Positions 1 through 8,600 of a DNA stretch of 64,000 nt are shown one piece after another (positions within the stretch are counted from its first letter, which is position 1; each line of letters opens with the position of its first letter). A model generated the notes under the pieces. The model had not been told where the DNA came from and ran no database searches. It saw only the letters and a list, made by a program, of their open reading frames with translations. The DNA comes from UBA1930 sp943368475. GTDB taxonomy: Bacteria; Bacteroidota; Bacteroidia; Chitinophagales; Chitinophagaceae. Where the stretch lies: assembly GCA_943368475.1 (NCBI GenBank), contig CALRLF020000010.1, positions 10,635 to 74,634 on the forward strand, read 5' to 3'. The position numbers and the translations under genes were made by a program.

Positions 1-1282
1 TAAATTCTTTAAAACGTTCGAAGCATTGTTTGGTTAAAAACTCCCGATCGTTGGGGTGTGCAATATCGATGAGTGCTTTAGCTCTTTGACGCAGGTTTTT
101 TCCGTAAAGGAAAGCAATGCCATACTCGGTTATGATGTAATGTACATGACCACGTGTGGTAACAACACCTGCACCTTGTTTTAAGAAAGGAACAATACGA
201 GGCGTGCCTTTATTGGTTCGACTGGTAATGGCTATAATGGGTTTGCCACCTTCGCTGAGTGCGGAGCCACGCATAAAATCCATTTGTCCGCCAATACCAC
301 TGTACTGATAAGTGCCAATGCTATCAGCACAAATTTGTCCAGTAATGTCAACCTCAACAGCACTGTTGATGGCAACCACTTTTGGATTGCGACGAATAAC
401 ATGTGGATCGTTTACATAATCAATATCCAGGAAAGCAATGGATGGGTTATCGTTTACATAGTCGTACAGTTTTTGTGTACCCAATGCAAAAGCAGTAACC
501 ATTTTGTTGGGATGTATTTTCTTTTTGGTGTTGTTGATGACATCTTTTTCGAACAAAGGAATGATGCCATCGCTGAACATTTCGGTGTGCATGCCTAAAT
601 TCTTGTGGTTGAAAAGACATTTAAGCACTGCATCAGGAATGGTGCCAATACCAACCTGTAAAGTACTACCATCTTCTATGATAGAAGCAACATGTCCACC
701 AATAAGTAATTCAGTAGGCGTTACTTTACTGCCATAATCGGTTTGTGGCAAAGGTTCATCGTGGTACACCATAAAAGAAAAACGATCGGTATGAATCATG
801 CCATCGCCATGTGTACGTGGCATCTTGGGATTAACTTGTGCGATTACGTATTTGGCAACATTTACTGCAGTACGGGCTACGTCAACCGAAACGCCAAGTG
901 AGCAATAGCCATGTTGATCGGGTGGAGAAACCTGCACCAATGCAACATCAATTGGTAAAACAGTTCGAAGCATATCAGGAATATCACTAAGAAAAGCAGG
1001 AATAAAATCGGCTCTGCCTTCTCTTACAGCCTGACGGACTGGCTCAGAAACGAACAAAGAGTTGATGCGGAAAGATTTTTCATATTCTGGTTTTACAAGG
1101 TCGATGTCGCCTTGTAAAGTGATGGAAATGATTTCTACATTTTGTAAGCGTTCGTGTTGTTTGGTCAACTCTCTAACAAGGTGTAAAGGTGTAGAAGCAC
1201 TGCCTTGTATGAATATTCGTTGATGGCTTTGTATAACGGATAATGCTTCGTCAGCTGTTGAATAAGTAAATGGATGAACCAT
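1..1282 (-). CDS. Acetyl-CoA hydrolase/4-hydroxybutyrate CoA-transferase family protein (3' end outside window)
   Basis: Translating the minus strand from the ATG at 1282 gives 427 open codons to the window edge. The family is usually about 430 residues, so only the last few are missing. Family signatures seen are GIGTIPDAV, GMHTEMFSDG, NSAVEVDITGQ and YSGIGGQMDFMRG, ending with the typical C-terminal run RAKALIDIAHPNDREFL. Family members move CoA between acetate and other acyl groups or hydrolyse acetyl-CoA in the cytoplasm; the substrate cannot be read from sequence. The gene stands alone, divergent from rtcB, with an inverted repeat between them. Confidence 0.9.
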   Translation of the reverse strand, partial: MVHPFTYSTADEALSVIQSHQRIFIQGSASTPLHLVRELTKQHERLQNVEIISITLQGDIDLVKPEYEKSFRINSLFVSEPVRQAVREGRADFIPAFLSDIPDMLRTVLPIDVALVQVSPPDQHGYCSLGVSVDVARTAVNVAKYVIAQVNPKMPRTHGDGMIHTDRFSFMVYHDEPLPQTDYGSKVTPTELLIGGHVASIIEDGSTLQVGIGTIPDAVLKCLFNHKNLGMHTEMFSDGIIPLFEKDVINNTKKKIHPNKMVTAFALGTQKLYDYVNDNPSIAFLDIDYVNDPHVIRRNPKVVAINSAVEVDITGQICADSIGTYQYSGIGGQMDFMRGSALSEGGKPIIAITSRTNKGTPRIVPFLKQGAGVVTTRGHVHYIITEYGIAFLYGKNLRQRAKALIDIAHPNDREFLTKQCFERFKEF

Positions 1283-1376
1283 AAAAGAGAATAATATTTT
1301 AAAAATTCGAAGTAAGTTAAGAAATGAAATGTAAAAAATGAGATTGGTTAGTTTTTGTGAAATACATAAACACATA

Positions 1377-1417
1377 GGCACATAGTTAAAGAGACTACAC
1401 ATAGAAAACTATGTGCC
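1377..1417. repeat. Inverted repeat between CoA-transferase and rtcB
   Basis: GGCACATAGTT (1377-1387) and AACTATGTGCC (1407-1417) are perfect 11-bp arms around a 19-nt spacer. The surroundings (1360-1440) hold further 'cacatag' and 'ctatg' words on both strands, so the region looks like a small palindromic intergenic repeat rather than a terminator: there is no T-run and both neighbours point away from it. Confidence 0.6.
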
Positions 1418-1454
1418 TGCATTAAATCTATGATTCTATGTGGTAAATAAAAAA

Positions 1455-2921
1455 ATGAGCAAGTTAAAAATAACAGCAAAAGAATTGAGGGCTATAGGTT
1501 ATCCTGAAAGTCCTGTAATACCTGTGGCAATGAATGCCATAGAAAAACATTATAAACATTATAAAAAGGAGGAAGCGATGGAAATATTGAAGGCGGTTTT
1601 GGCATCTCCGATTGAGTATAAAAATGATGCCATTTTGGGTGTAATTGCTGAGAGGCTTTTACCAAAAGAAGATTTGCGTGAACCGGAAATTTCGTTGAAC
1701 AATTCAGGTGTGCATTTTAACACATTTGGAGCTGAACATATTGAGCAAGGAGCATTTCATCAAATGTACACAGCAGTGAAAATTCCTGTTGCAGTTGCAG
1801 GTGCGTTGATGCCAGATGCACATCATGGTTATGGATTACCAATTGGTGGCGTATTGGCAACAGACAATGCAGTAATACCTTATGGTGTTGGTGTAGATAT
1901 TGGTTGCAGAATGTGCTTATCTATTTTTGATATTGACGCAAAGGAGCTTACCAATAGAGAGCAGTTTTTTGCAAGAGAAATTAATGAAGCTACTTTATTT
2001 GGAAGTGGAGCAACATTTGATCAGGCAGAGAATCATGAAGTGATGGAAGATGAAGCTTTCTATTCAACACCATTGCTGAAAGGCTTGCATGGAAGGGCCT
2101 GGAAGCAATTGGGAAGTTCAGGAAGTGGTAACCACTTTGTAGAATTTGGTGAAGTAACCATTACTGAAAAAGATGAAGTATTGGGTGTTGAGCCAGGCAC
2201 TTATATTGGCTTGTTGAGCCACTCTGGTTCAAGAGCATTGGGTGCAAGAATTGCAGAGCATTATACAAAAATTGCTATCAGTAAAAGACGCTTGCCGCAA
2301 GATGCCAAGAACCTTGCATGGTTAAATTTGAATGAAGAAGCTGGTATGGAATACTGGATTGCCATGAACTTGGCAGGAGATTATGCCAGTGCCTGTCATC
2401 ACATTATTCATGCAAAAATTGCCAAACAATTGGGACGTAAGCCGATGAAGATGGTAGAGAATCACCACAACTTTGCATGGAAAGAAATCCTGAGCGGAGT
2501 CGAAGGAGCGGAAGGACGTGAAGTGATTGTTCATAGAAAAGGTGCAACACCAGCAGGTAGAAATGTGTTGGGAATAATTCCTGGCAGCATGACGGCCAAT
2601 GGATTTATTGTAAAAGGTAAAGGCGAAGTTGCTTCTATCAACTCTGCATCGCATGGTGCAGGAAGACAAATGAGCAGGAGTAAAGCATTGGCAAATATTA
2701 CACACAATGCATTAAAAGCAGAGTTGCAAAAGCATGGTGTAAAATTGTTGGGTGGAGGACTTGACGAGGCTCCGTTTGCATATAAAGACATTAATATGGT
2801 GATGCAATCTCAAACTTCGTTGGTAGATGTTTTAGGAAAGTTTACACCAAAAATTGTAAAGATGGATGGCACACAACCTAAGCAATGGAGAAAAGGTGAA
2901 AGAGTTGTAGAAGTAGAATAG
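1455..2921 (+). CDS. rtcB: RtcB family RNA ligase
   Basis: RtcB joins RNA 2',3'-cyclic phosphate or 3'-phosphate ends to 5'-OH ends using GTP and metal ions, in tRNA and RNA repair. The 488-residue protein carries the family motifs: DAHHGYGLPIGG (H123/H124), GVDIGCRM (metal-binding C151), GSGNHFVEFG, HSGSRALG, VENHHNFAW and SHGAGRQMSR, whose H400 matches the histidine that is guanylylated. I chose the ATG at 1455; an in-frame GTG at 1440 would add five residues. Residues 345-351 (ILSGVEG) are encoded by a dispersed intergenic repeat (see findings) and look like extra residues between AWKE and EVIVHRKG. No archease gene is adjacent. A strong terminator follows. Confidence 0.93.
   Translation: MSKLKITAKELRAIGYPESPVIPVAMNAIEKHYKHYKKEEAMEILKAVLASPIEYKNDAILGVIAERLLPKEDLREPEISLNNSGVHFNTFGAEHIEQGAFHQMYTAVKIPVAVAGALMPDAHHGYGLPIGGVLATDNAVIPYGVGVDIGCRMCLSIFDIDAKELTNREQFFAREINEATLFGSGATFDQAENHEVMEDEAFYSTPLLKGLHGRAWKQLGSSGSGNHFVEFGEVTITEKDEVLGVEPGTYIGLLSHSGSRALGARIAEHYTKIAISKRRLPQDAKNLAWLNLNEEAGMEYWIAMNLAGDYASACHHIIHAKIAKQLGRKPMKMVENHHNFAWKEILSGVEGAEGREVIVHRKGATPAGRNVLGIIPGSMTANGFIVKGKGEVASINSASHGAGRQMSRSKALANITHNALKAELQKHGVKLLGGGLDEAPFAYKDINMVMQSQTSLVDVLGKFTPKIVKMDGTQPKQWRKGERVVEVE
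2487..2506 (+). repeat. Dispersed 20-bp repeat, copy inside rtcB
   Basis: ATCCTGAGCGGAGTCGAAGG lies in frame within rtcB and is 18/20 identical to the intergenic copy at 2992-3011. The core TGAGyGkAGTCGAAGG resembles a short repeat that I recall as common in Bacteroidota intergenic DNA (recalled, not searched). Confidence 0.7.
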
Positions 2922-2943
2922 TTGGGGCAACGAACAGTTGAAC

Positions 2944-2968
2944 AAAGCCCAGCATTAGTCTGGGCTTT
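2944..2968 (+). terminator. Rho-independent terminator of rtcB
   Basis: AAAGCCCAG (2944-2952) pairs perfectly with CTGGGCTTT (2960-2968) around a 7-nt loop, followed by TTCGTTTC. It begins 23 nt after the rtcB stop codon. Confidence 0.85.
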
Positions 2969-2991
2969 TCGTTTCAAATTCTCAGTTTTAC

Positions 2992-3011
2992 ATCCTGAGT
3001 GTAGTCGAAGG
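2992..3011 (+). repeat. Dispersed 20-bp repeat, intergenic copy
   Basis: ATCCTGAGTGTAGTCGAAGG, 18/20 identical to the copy embedded in rtcB at 2487-2506. It lies between the rtcB terminator and the MFS pseudogene. Confidence 0.7.
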
Positions 3012-3051
3012 GCAACCCCACGCCTTTGAGCAATAGGATATTTTCAACATC

Positions 3052-3083
3052 AAACCTTGAAAGTGAAACAGCTTTCAAGGTTT
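3052..3083. repeat. Perfect 12-bp hairpin before the MFS gene
   Basis: AAACCTTGAAAG (3052-3063) and CTTTCAAGGTTT (3072-3083) pair fully around an 8-nt loop. It lacks a good T-run, although the arm ends in TTT. A TTG codon inside it (3057) opens the longest MFS reading frame, but the ATG at 3114 is the likelier start, which leaves the hairpin as a leader structure or a second terminator. Confidence 0.65.
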
Positions 3084-3113
3084 CATTTATTAATTAGGTT
3101 ATCTTCATTATAT

Positions 3114-4333
3114 ATGTTAGCCAAAACATTGAGACTGTATAAAAATGCTTATGCTGGATTAAGCAGAGAAACCTGGTTACTGGGTCTAGTAATACTCATT
3201 AACAGAAGTGGTACCATGGTGCTACCATTCATGAGTATTTACTGTACGCAAAAATTGCATTACAGTTTAGCACAAGCTGGAATTGTGATGGGCATGTTTG
3301 GTGTTGGTGCAATTATTGGTTCTCAGTTAAGTGGAAGGTTGACCGATAAACTTGGCTTTTATACTATTCAAGTTGCATCATTATTACTGGGTGGTTTAAT
3401 GTTTTTTGTGGTAGCCGAACTTGAACAATTCTATTTACTGTGTGCAGGTGTGTTTGTAATGAGCTTTTTTAATGAAAGCTTCAGACCAGCAAACTCTGCT
3501 GCAATTGCACATTACAGTAAACCAGAGAATAGAACAAGATCTTATGCAGTAAACAGATTGGCTATTAATTTAGGCTTTTCCGTTGGTGCTGCATTGGGTG
3601 GATTTCTTGCTGCAAAAAATTATCATCTACTTTTCTGGGTAGATGGATTAACCAATATTGGTGCAGCATTATTGATGTTACGTTTGTTGCCACCTGTTAA
3701 GCCTGTTCATCATAATGAGCATTCAAAAGAAACAGTAAAAGGGGTTTCTCCTTTTAAGGACAGGTCGTTCATTTTCTTTATCATCATTACTTTCTTTTTT
3801 GCTACTTGTTTTTTACAATTGTTTGGCATGCATCCTGTGTTTTTAAAAACAAGCTGGCATTTACATGAAACAGAGATTGGATTATTAATGGCAATGAATG
3901 GGTTGCTGATTGTTGCTGTTGAAATGGTGCTTATTCATAGTCTTGAACATAAAAAACATGCATTGTATTTTACACGAATTGGTATGTTATTATTGTGTGC
4001 TGGGTTTATTGTTTTAAATGTATTGCCAGCATCGTTTTTAGTAGCTGCTTTCTCAATGTTACTACTTACGTTTGGTGAAATCTTTTGTTTGCCATTTATG
4101 AATACTTTTTGGGTAAACAGAACAATGGCAAATAATCGTGGTCGTTATGCAGCTTTATACACTACATCGTGGAGTGCAGCACTGTAGTTGCACCAACAAT
4201 TGGTTCGGCGGTTGCAGTAGCTTTTGGGTTTTCAGCTTTGTGGCTTTCTGTTGGATTAATGTTATTGGTATTAGCTGTTTGCAATTTAGTTTTGGAGAAA
4301 AGTCTGAAGAATACAGAAAATGCAAGTAATTAA
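3114..4333 (+). pseudogene. MFS transporter, interrupted by a one-base frameshift
   Basis: The first frame encodes about 357 residues of a 12-helix major facilitator protein, with the helix 2-3 motif GSQLSGRLTDKLG, and stops at TAG 4185-4187 right after TSWSAAL. The downstream frame (4184-4333) continues the expected last helices, VVAPTIGSAVAVAFGFSALW and so on, to a TAA at 4331. Restoring one base near 4181-4184 (for example GCA ACT GTA) rejoins them into about 406 residues, the usual family length. The break is either a real inactivating deletion or an assembly error. Substrate unknown; multidrug-efflux-like members are common. The start was taken at ATG 3114 rather than the TTG at 3057, which lies in a hairpin. 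Confidence 0.75.
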
Positions 4334-4371
4334 AATATTGCATTTAAACAAGTATCTTACCTAACATCATT

Positions 4372-5559
4372 ATGTGGTTGTTTGGTATTGCTCATTTGCT
4401 AAGCTTTGGCGTTAGTAAATATGCCTTTATGCAATCAACGATTTCGCCATTCATTAGCCAAAAATTTAAGTTTTGGTCATTTGTATCAATGATATTATTG
4501 GTATTTGTACATGGTTATAATTTGCAGCAACGTTATTTACAACCATTTACCATTGTAGAAGAGCCATTAACTTTTAATACTTACTTACAATATTTTTTAG
4601 CCAACGGAATTTTACGTTTTCGTATTCCCATGTTGTTTGTTATATCAGGTTTTTTGTATGCATTACATGATACAAAACCTTATGGGCAAAGAACAATAAA
4701 GCGTTTACGAACATTGGGTTTGCCTTATATATTGTGGAGTGCTATTGCATTGTTGTTTACTTATCTGTTAGAAATGTATCAACCCACAAAAGCATTGGTC
4801 GAGAGTTCTCATTTAATGCAGATTGATGAAAAACGACTATTTCTACATGAGTACAAATGGTTTGAATGGTTAGGCAGATGGTTCTTTAATCCAGTCTCTT
4901 ATCAATTATGGTTTATTCGTGTTCTCTTAATATATAATCTTGCTTATCCAGTTATAAAATGGTTGGTTGCACATAAGGTTGCCAAATGGATTTTCTTTCC
5001 AGTAGTTTTTTTGCTTTGGTTAAGTAGTGGTGGCTTCTTTTTTATAGAAGGCGAAGGGTTATTGTTTTTCTCATTAGGTGTATGGATGCAGCAAACAAAT
5101 TTTAATCTAGAAATTCCTAAAAAATGGATGAATCCTATATTTTGGTTTATTGTATTTCTTGCTACAACATCCGTAAAAACCTGGTTGGCATTTAGAGGTT
5201 TTGCTTTAATCAAAGAAAGTGTATTTCCTATACTCTTACTACTACATAAACTAGTTGTTTTTTCTGGTTTAATTGCAGCTTGGTTTGCTTGCGATGCTTT
5301 TGTAAAATGGTGTATGCAAAAGCAATGGTTTGTTTGGTGTACAGCATTTGCATTTATCATTTATGCATTGCATGTACCATTGGTTACTTATGCAATTGAT
5401 GGAATATTTAACTGCTTACATAGTTTTCATCATTACAGATTAATTACCTTCTTTTTATTGCCATTACTAATTATTGGCTTTAGCATTTGTGTTGGATTTG
5501 TACTTCGAAAGTATTTGCCTAAAACTTACGCTGTTTTAACAGGGGGAAGAGGATTTTAA
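4372..5559 (+). CDS. Membrane acyltransferase (acyltransferase 3 family)
   Basis: A 395-residue integral membrane protein with about ten hydrophobic helices. The N-terminal part carries the family's characteristic histidine context (LVFVHGYN) and the FRIPMLFVISGFLYAL segment typical of OafA/NodX-like acyltransferases, which move acyl groups from the cytoplasmic side to sugars or other envelope molecules. An alternative start at ATG 4429 (MQSTISPF) would remove 19 residues and fits many homologues better. No polysaccharide genes lie next to it, so the acceptor is unknown. It follows the broken MFS gene by 38 nt and may be cotranscribed with it. Confidence 0.8.
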   Translation: MWLFGIAHLLSFGVSKYAFMQSTISPFISQKFKFWSFVSMILLVFVHGYNLQQRYLQPFTIVEEPLTFNTYLQYFLANGILRFRIPMLFVISGFLYALHDTKPYGQRTIKRLRTLGLPYILWSAIALLFTYLLEMYQPTKALVESSHLMQIDEKRLFLHEYKWFEWLGRWFFNPVSYQLWFIRVLLIYNLAYPVIKWLVAHKVAKWIFFPVVFLLWLSSGGFFFIEGEGLLFFSLGVWMQQTNFNLEIPKKWMNPIFWFIVFLATTSVKTWLAFRGFALIKESVFPILLLLHKLVVFSGLIAAWFACDAFVKWCMQKQWFVWCTAFAFIIYALHVPLVTYAIDGIFNCLHSFHHYRLITFFLLPLLIIGFSICVGFVLRKYLPKTYAVLTGGRGF

Positions 5560-5660
5560 GCAATCTTGAGTTTGCTAATAAATACCCTTTTAATGGTATT
5601 GTTGTATGTAATGATCTAAGTACCTTGTGTTGTTTACTGCATACAAAAACAAGACTACTC

Positions 5661-8600
5661 ATGAAACCATTACTACTGCTTGTTGCAATTTTTTTTGCAT
5701 GTACCAATATGAATGCCCAAAGTTTTATTGAATTGAACAATCAGTTTTTAGAATTTTTTAAAAAGAAGGCTTATACAGAATCTATTACTGTTGGAATAAA
5801 AGCATTGGCTCAAGCTAGAACCGAGTATGGCGACACACATGAAAATTTTGCTATTGCATCTCATAATTTAGCTGAAGCTTATTATGCTTTAAAACAATTT
5901 AAGCCAGCATTGCCTTTATATCATCAGGCTGCAAAAGTGTATGGCATTGCAGCAAAAACCAATGAAACCAGTGACATTGCATTGTGCAATAATAATATTG
6001 GCGTTATTTATTTAGCTCAAAAAAAGTATGATTCTTCAGCAATATTTTTTGAAAGTTCTTTTAGCTATTTTTTAAAAAATTCAGCAGAATATTACAACAG
6101 TGCAATTGGTGTGATGAATAATTTGTACGACTTGTATGTTCCACTAAAAAAGTACAAAGAAGCTAAAGCTGTTTTTGCAAGAATATTACCAGTAATTGAA
6201 ACGAAGGAAGGAATAATGAGTGCAAATTATCAGGCTGTATTTTCTAATCTTACTGGGGCAATGACTTTTTTAAAAGAATATGCAGGGCTCGAAATTTTGT
6301 ATAAAAAAGTATTACCTGAAATTCAAAAAGCCAAAGGAAAGGTTTCTAAAGAATATAGTGATTTGGCTTACGAGCTAAGCACCTGCTTAAAAGAGTTGAA
6401 AAAATACAATGAGGCTGTATTGTTCTTAAAAGAAACAGTACAAACTAGATTTATATTGGGAGGAAATAAAGAAAACGCTGAAATAGCACTTCGGAATAAC
6501 GAAATAGGCTTGCTTTATATCGAACTAAAAAAGTATGATTCTGCAGCAGTATATCTAGAAAAATCATTTAATTATTTTGTGCTAAATGCAGATAAGGAAT
6601 ACGAGAATGCACTCACATTAATGAGCAATTTAGAGGAATTGTATGTTCCTGTAATGGATTATGAAGAAGCAAAACAAGTGTATGTTAAAATACTACCTGT
6701 TATAGAAAAGAAAGAAGGTATGTTAACTGAAACCTACCGAAAAACTGTTACAAAATATATTAACGTACTAGAGCATTTAGATGAGTTTGTATTGGCAGAA
6801 AAATATTTAAAAAATATTATTGTCTCAATAGAAAATAAAAAAGCAACAAGCTCATCTGTATATTTTGAAATGCTTTATTTATTAGCTAAAAATTTAAGAA
6901 AAGCCGAGAAGTTTGATGAATCTATAACAACCTATAAAAAAACGATTACAGCTGTTTATGGTAGTACAAAAGATACAACCAATGCTAAAGTAGCTTTCTG
7001 TAACAATGAAATAGGATTGGCATATCTCTCACAAAAAAAGTATGATGCAGCCGCTGTTTATATTGAGAAGGCATTTAATTATTTTTTTACACAGCCCAAG
7101 GAAGAGTATGCATATGAGAATATTATAGCCCTATCTGAAAATTTAGTAATCATTTATTCAAGTAACAATAGGCATTTACAAAAAGTAGCATTATGTGAAA
7201 AAGTATTACCAGTAATAGAAAAGCAGGAAACCATTTATTCAGAAAATTATTGCATAAATCTCTCTTATTTAATTTCTGCTTTAAGATCGGCTCAAGAAAA
7301 TAAAAACATAGAAGTACATATCAATAAATTAATTTCTTGTAGAACTAAATTGAATGGCATTAATAATATGCAATATGCCGAAGCACTTGATTTACTTGGT
7401 TTGTATTATGCAGATACGAATAAGTTTATCGACGCAGAAATTGCGTTATCGAAATCGCTTTTGATTAAATCTAAACTCGATAAAAAAGATACCACATCCA
7501 TTTCATTAACCTATATCGCAATGGCTAATTTACATGGCTCTGCTGGTTCTTACATTAAAGCTTATGAGTACTACAATACCGCAATTGCAATTTTGGAGAA
7601 AGCCAAATTAACCGATTCTTACAACTACATTACAGCTTTACAAAGTTTGGGGTACACATATATTGAAGGAGCAAGATTTGCTGATGCTAAAGCAATGCTA
7701 AATAGGGTACTTGCCATTCAGTCGAAAGCAGAAGGAGAAATGTTTTCGGGTAATGCTGAAATATTTGTTTCAATTGCGAATGCCGAATTTCAATTAAATG
7801 AATTGAGCTTGGCACAAGAACACACTGAAAAAGCAGTAGCAATTGCTAACGCACATTTTGGAGCAATTAGTAATATTCATGGTACGGCAAAAGGTATCTT
7901 GGGCTTAATAGCACATAAATTGGGTAATAGCATTATGGGTATTCAATTGATGGAAGAGTCGGTTGCTATCAATAAAAAAATATATGGAGAGGATCATCCA
8001 AGAGTGGCATTAACCTATACCAGCTTTTCACTAATTTATCAAGAAATGGGACGTTATGCCGATGCTGAAACTGTTTTAAACAAAGCCCTAGCTATTCAAA
8101 AAAAAGTATACGGATTAGAACATCCAGAATATGCACTAAGCCTTATGAATTTAGCCATGGTTTATGCTATGCAAGCAGGCTATGATAAAGCCACAGAAAT
8201 GCTTAAAAACTCTATGGAAATTTATATCAAAAATGATATGGCTGGCACAAGCAATTTTATTAAAATATTAGCCAATTTAACCTATATCGTTAGTGCACAA
8301 AGAGATTATCCAAATGCTAAAAAACTATATCTAAGAATCATTCAAATATTAGACGATAGAAAAGATGCTACATCTTATATACGCTACATGGTTTTAAATA
8401 ATCTTTCAACAACTTGTTTAGCTCTTAATGATACAAAAGAGGCTATTCAATATGCCGAACAAGCCATTACTTTAATTAAACAATCGCAAGGTGTAAAATC
8501 AATAGAATACGTTAAGTCGAGTAATAACTTATTAATTACCTATAAAAAAATTGGGGAGTTAGATAAAGCTAAACGTATGCTAGTAGAATTGCTGCCTATT

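Noticed and set aside
284..737. Two plus-strand ORFs over the first gene
   Set aside because: They lie antisense to the CoA-transferase, whose minus-strand reading shows clear family motifs; the plus-strand translations show none.
2322..2791. Minus-strand ORFs inside rtcB
   Set aside because: Shadow frames of a gene with full family motifs on the plus strand.
4138..4329. Separate 63-codon gene after the MFS gene
   Set aside because: That frame is neither the MFS continuation nor family-like; the true continuation uses the frame beginning at 4184.
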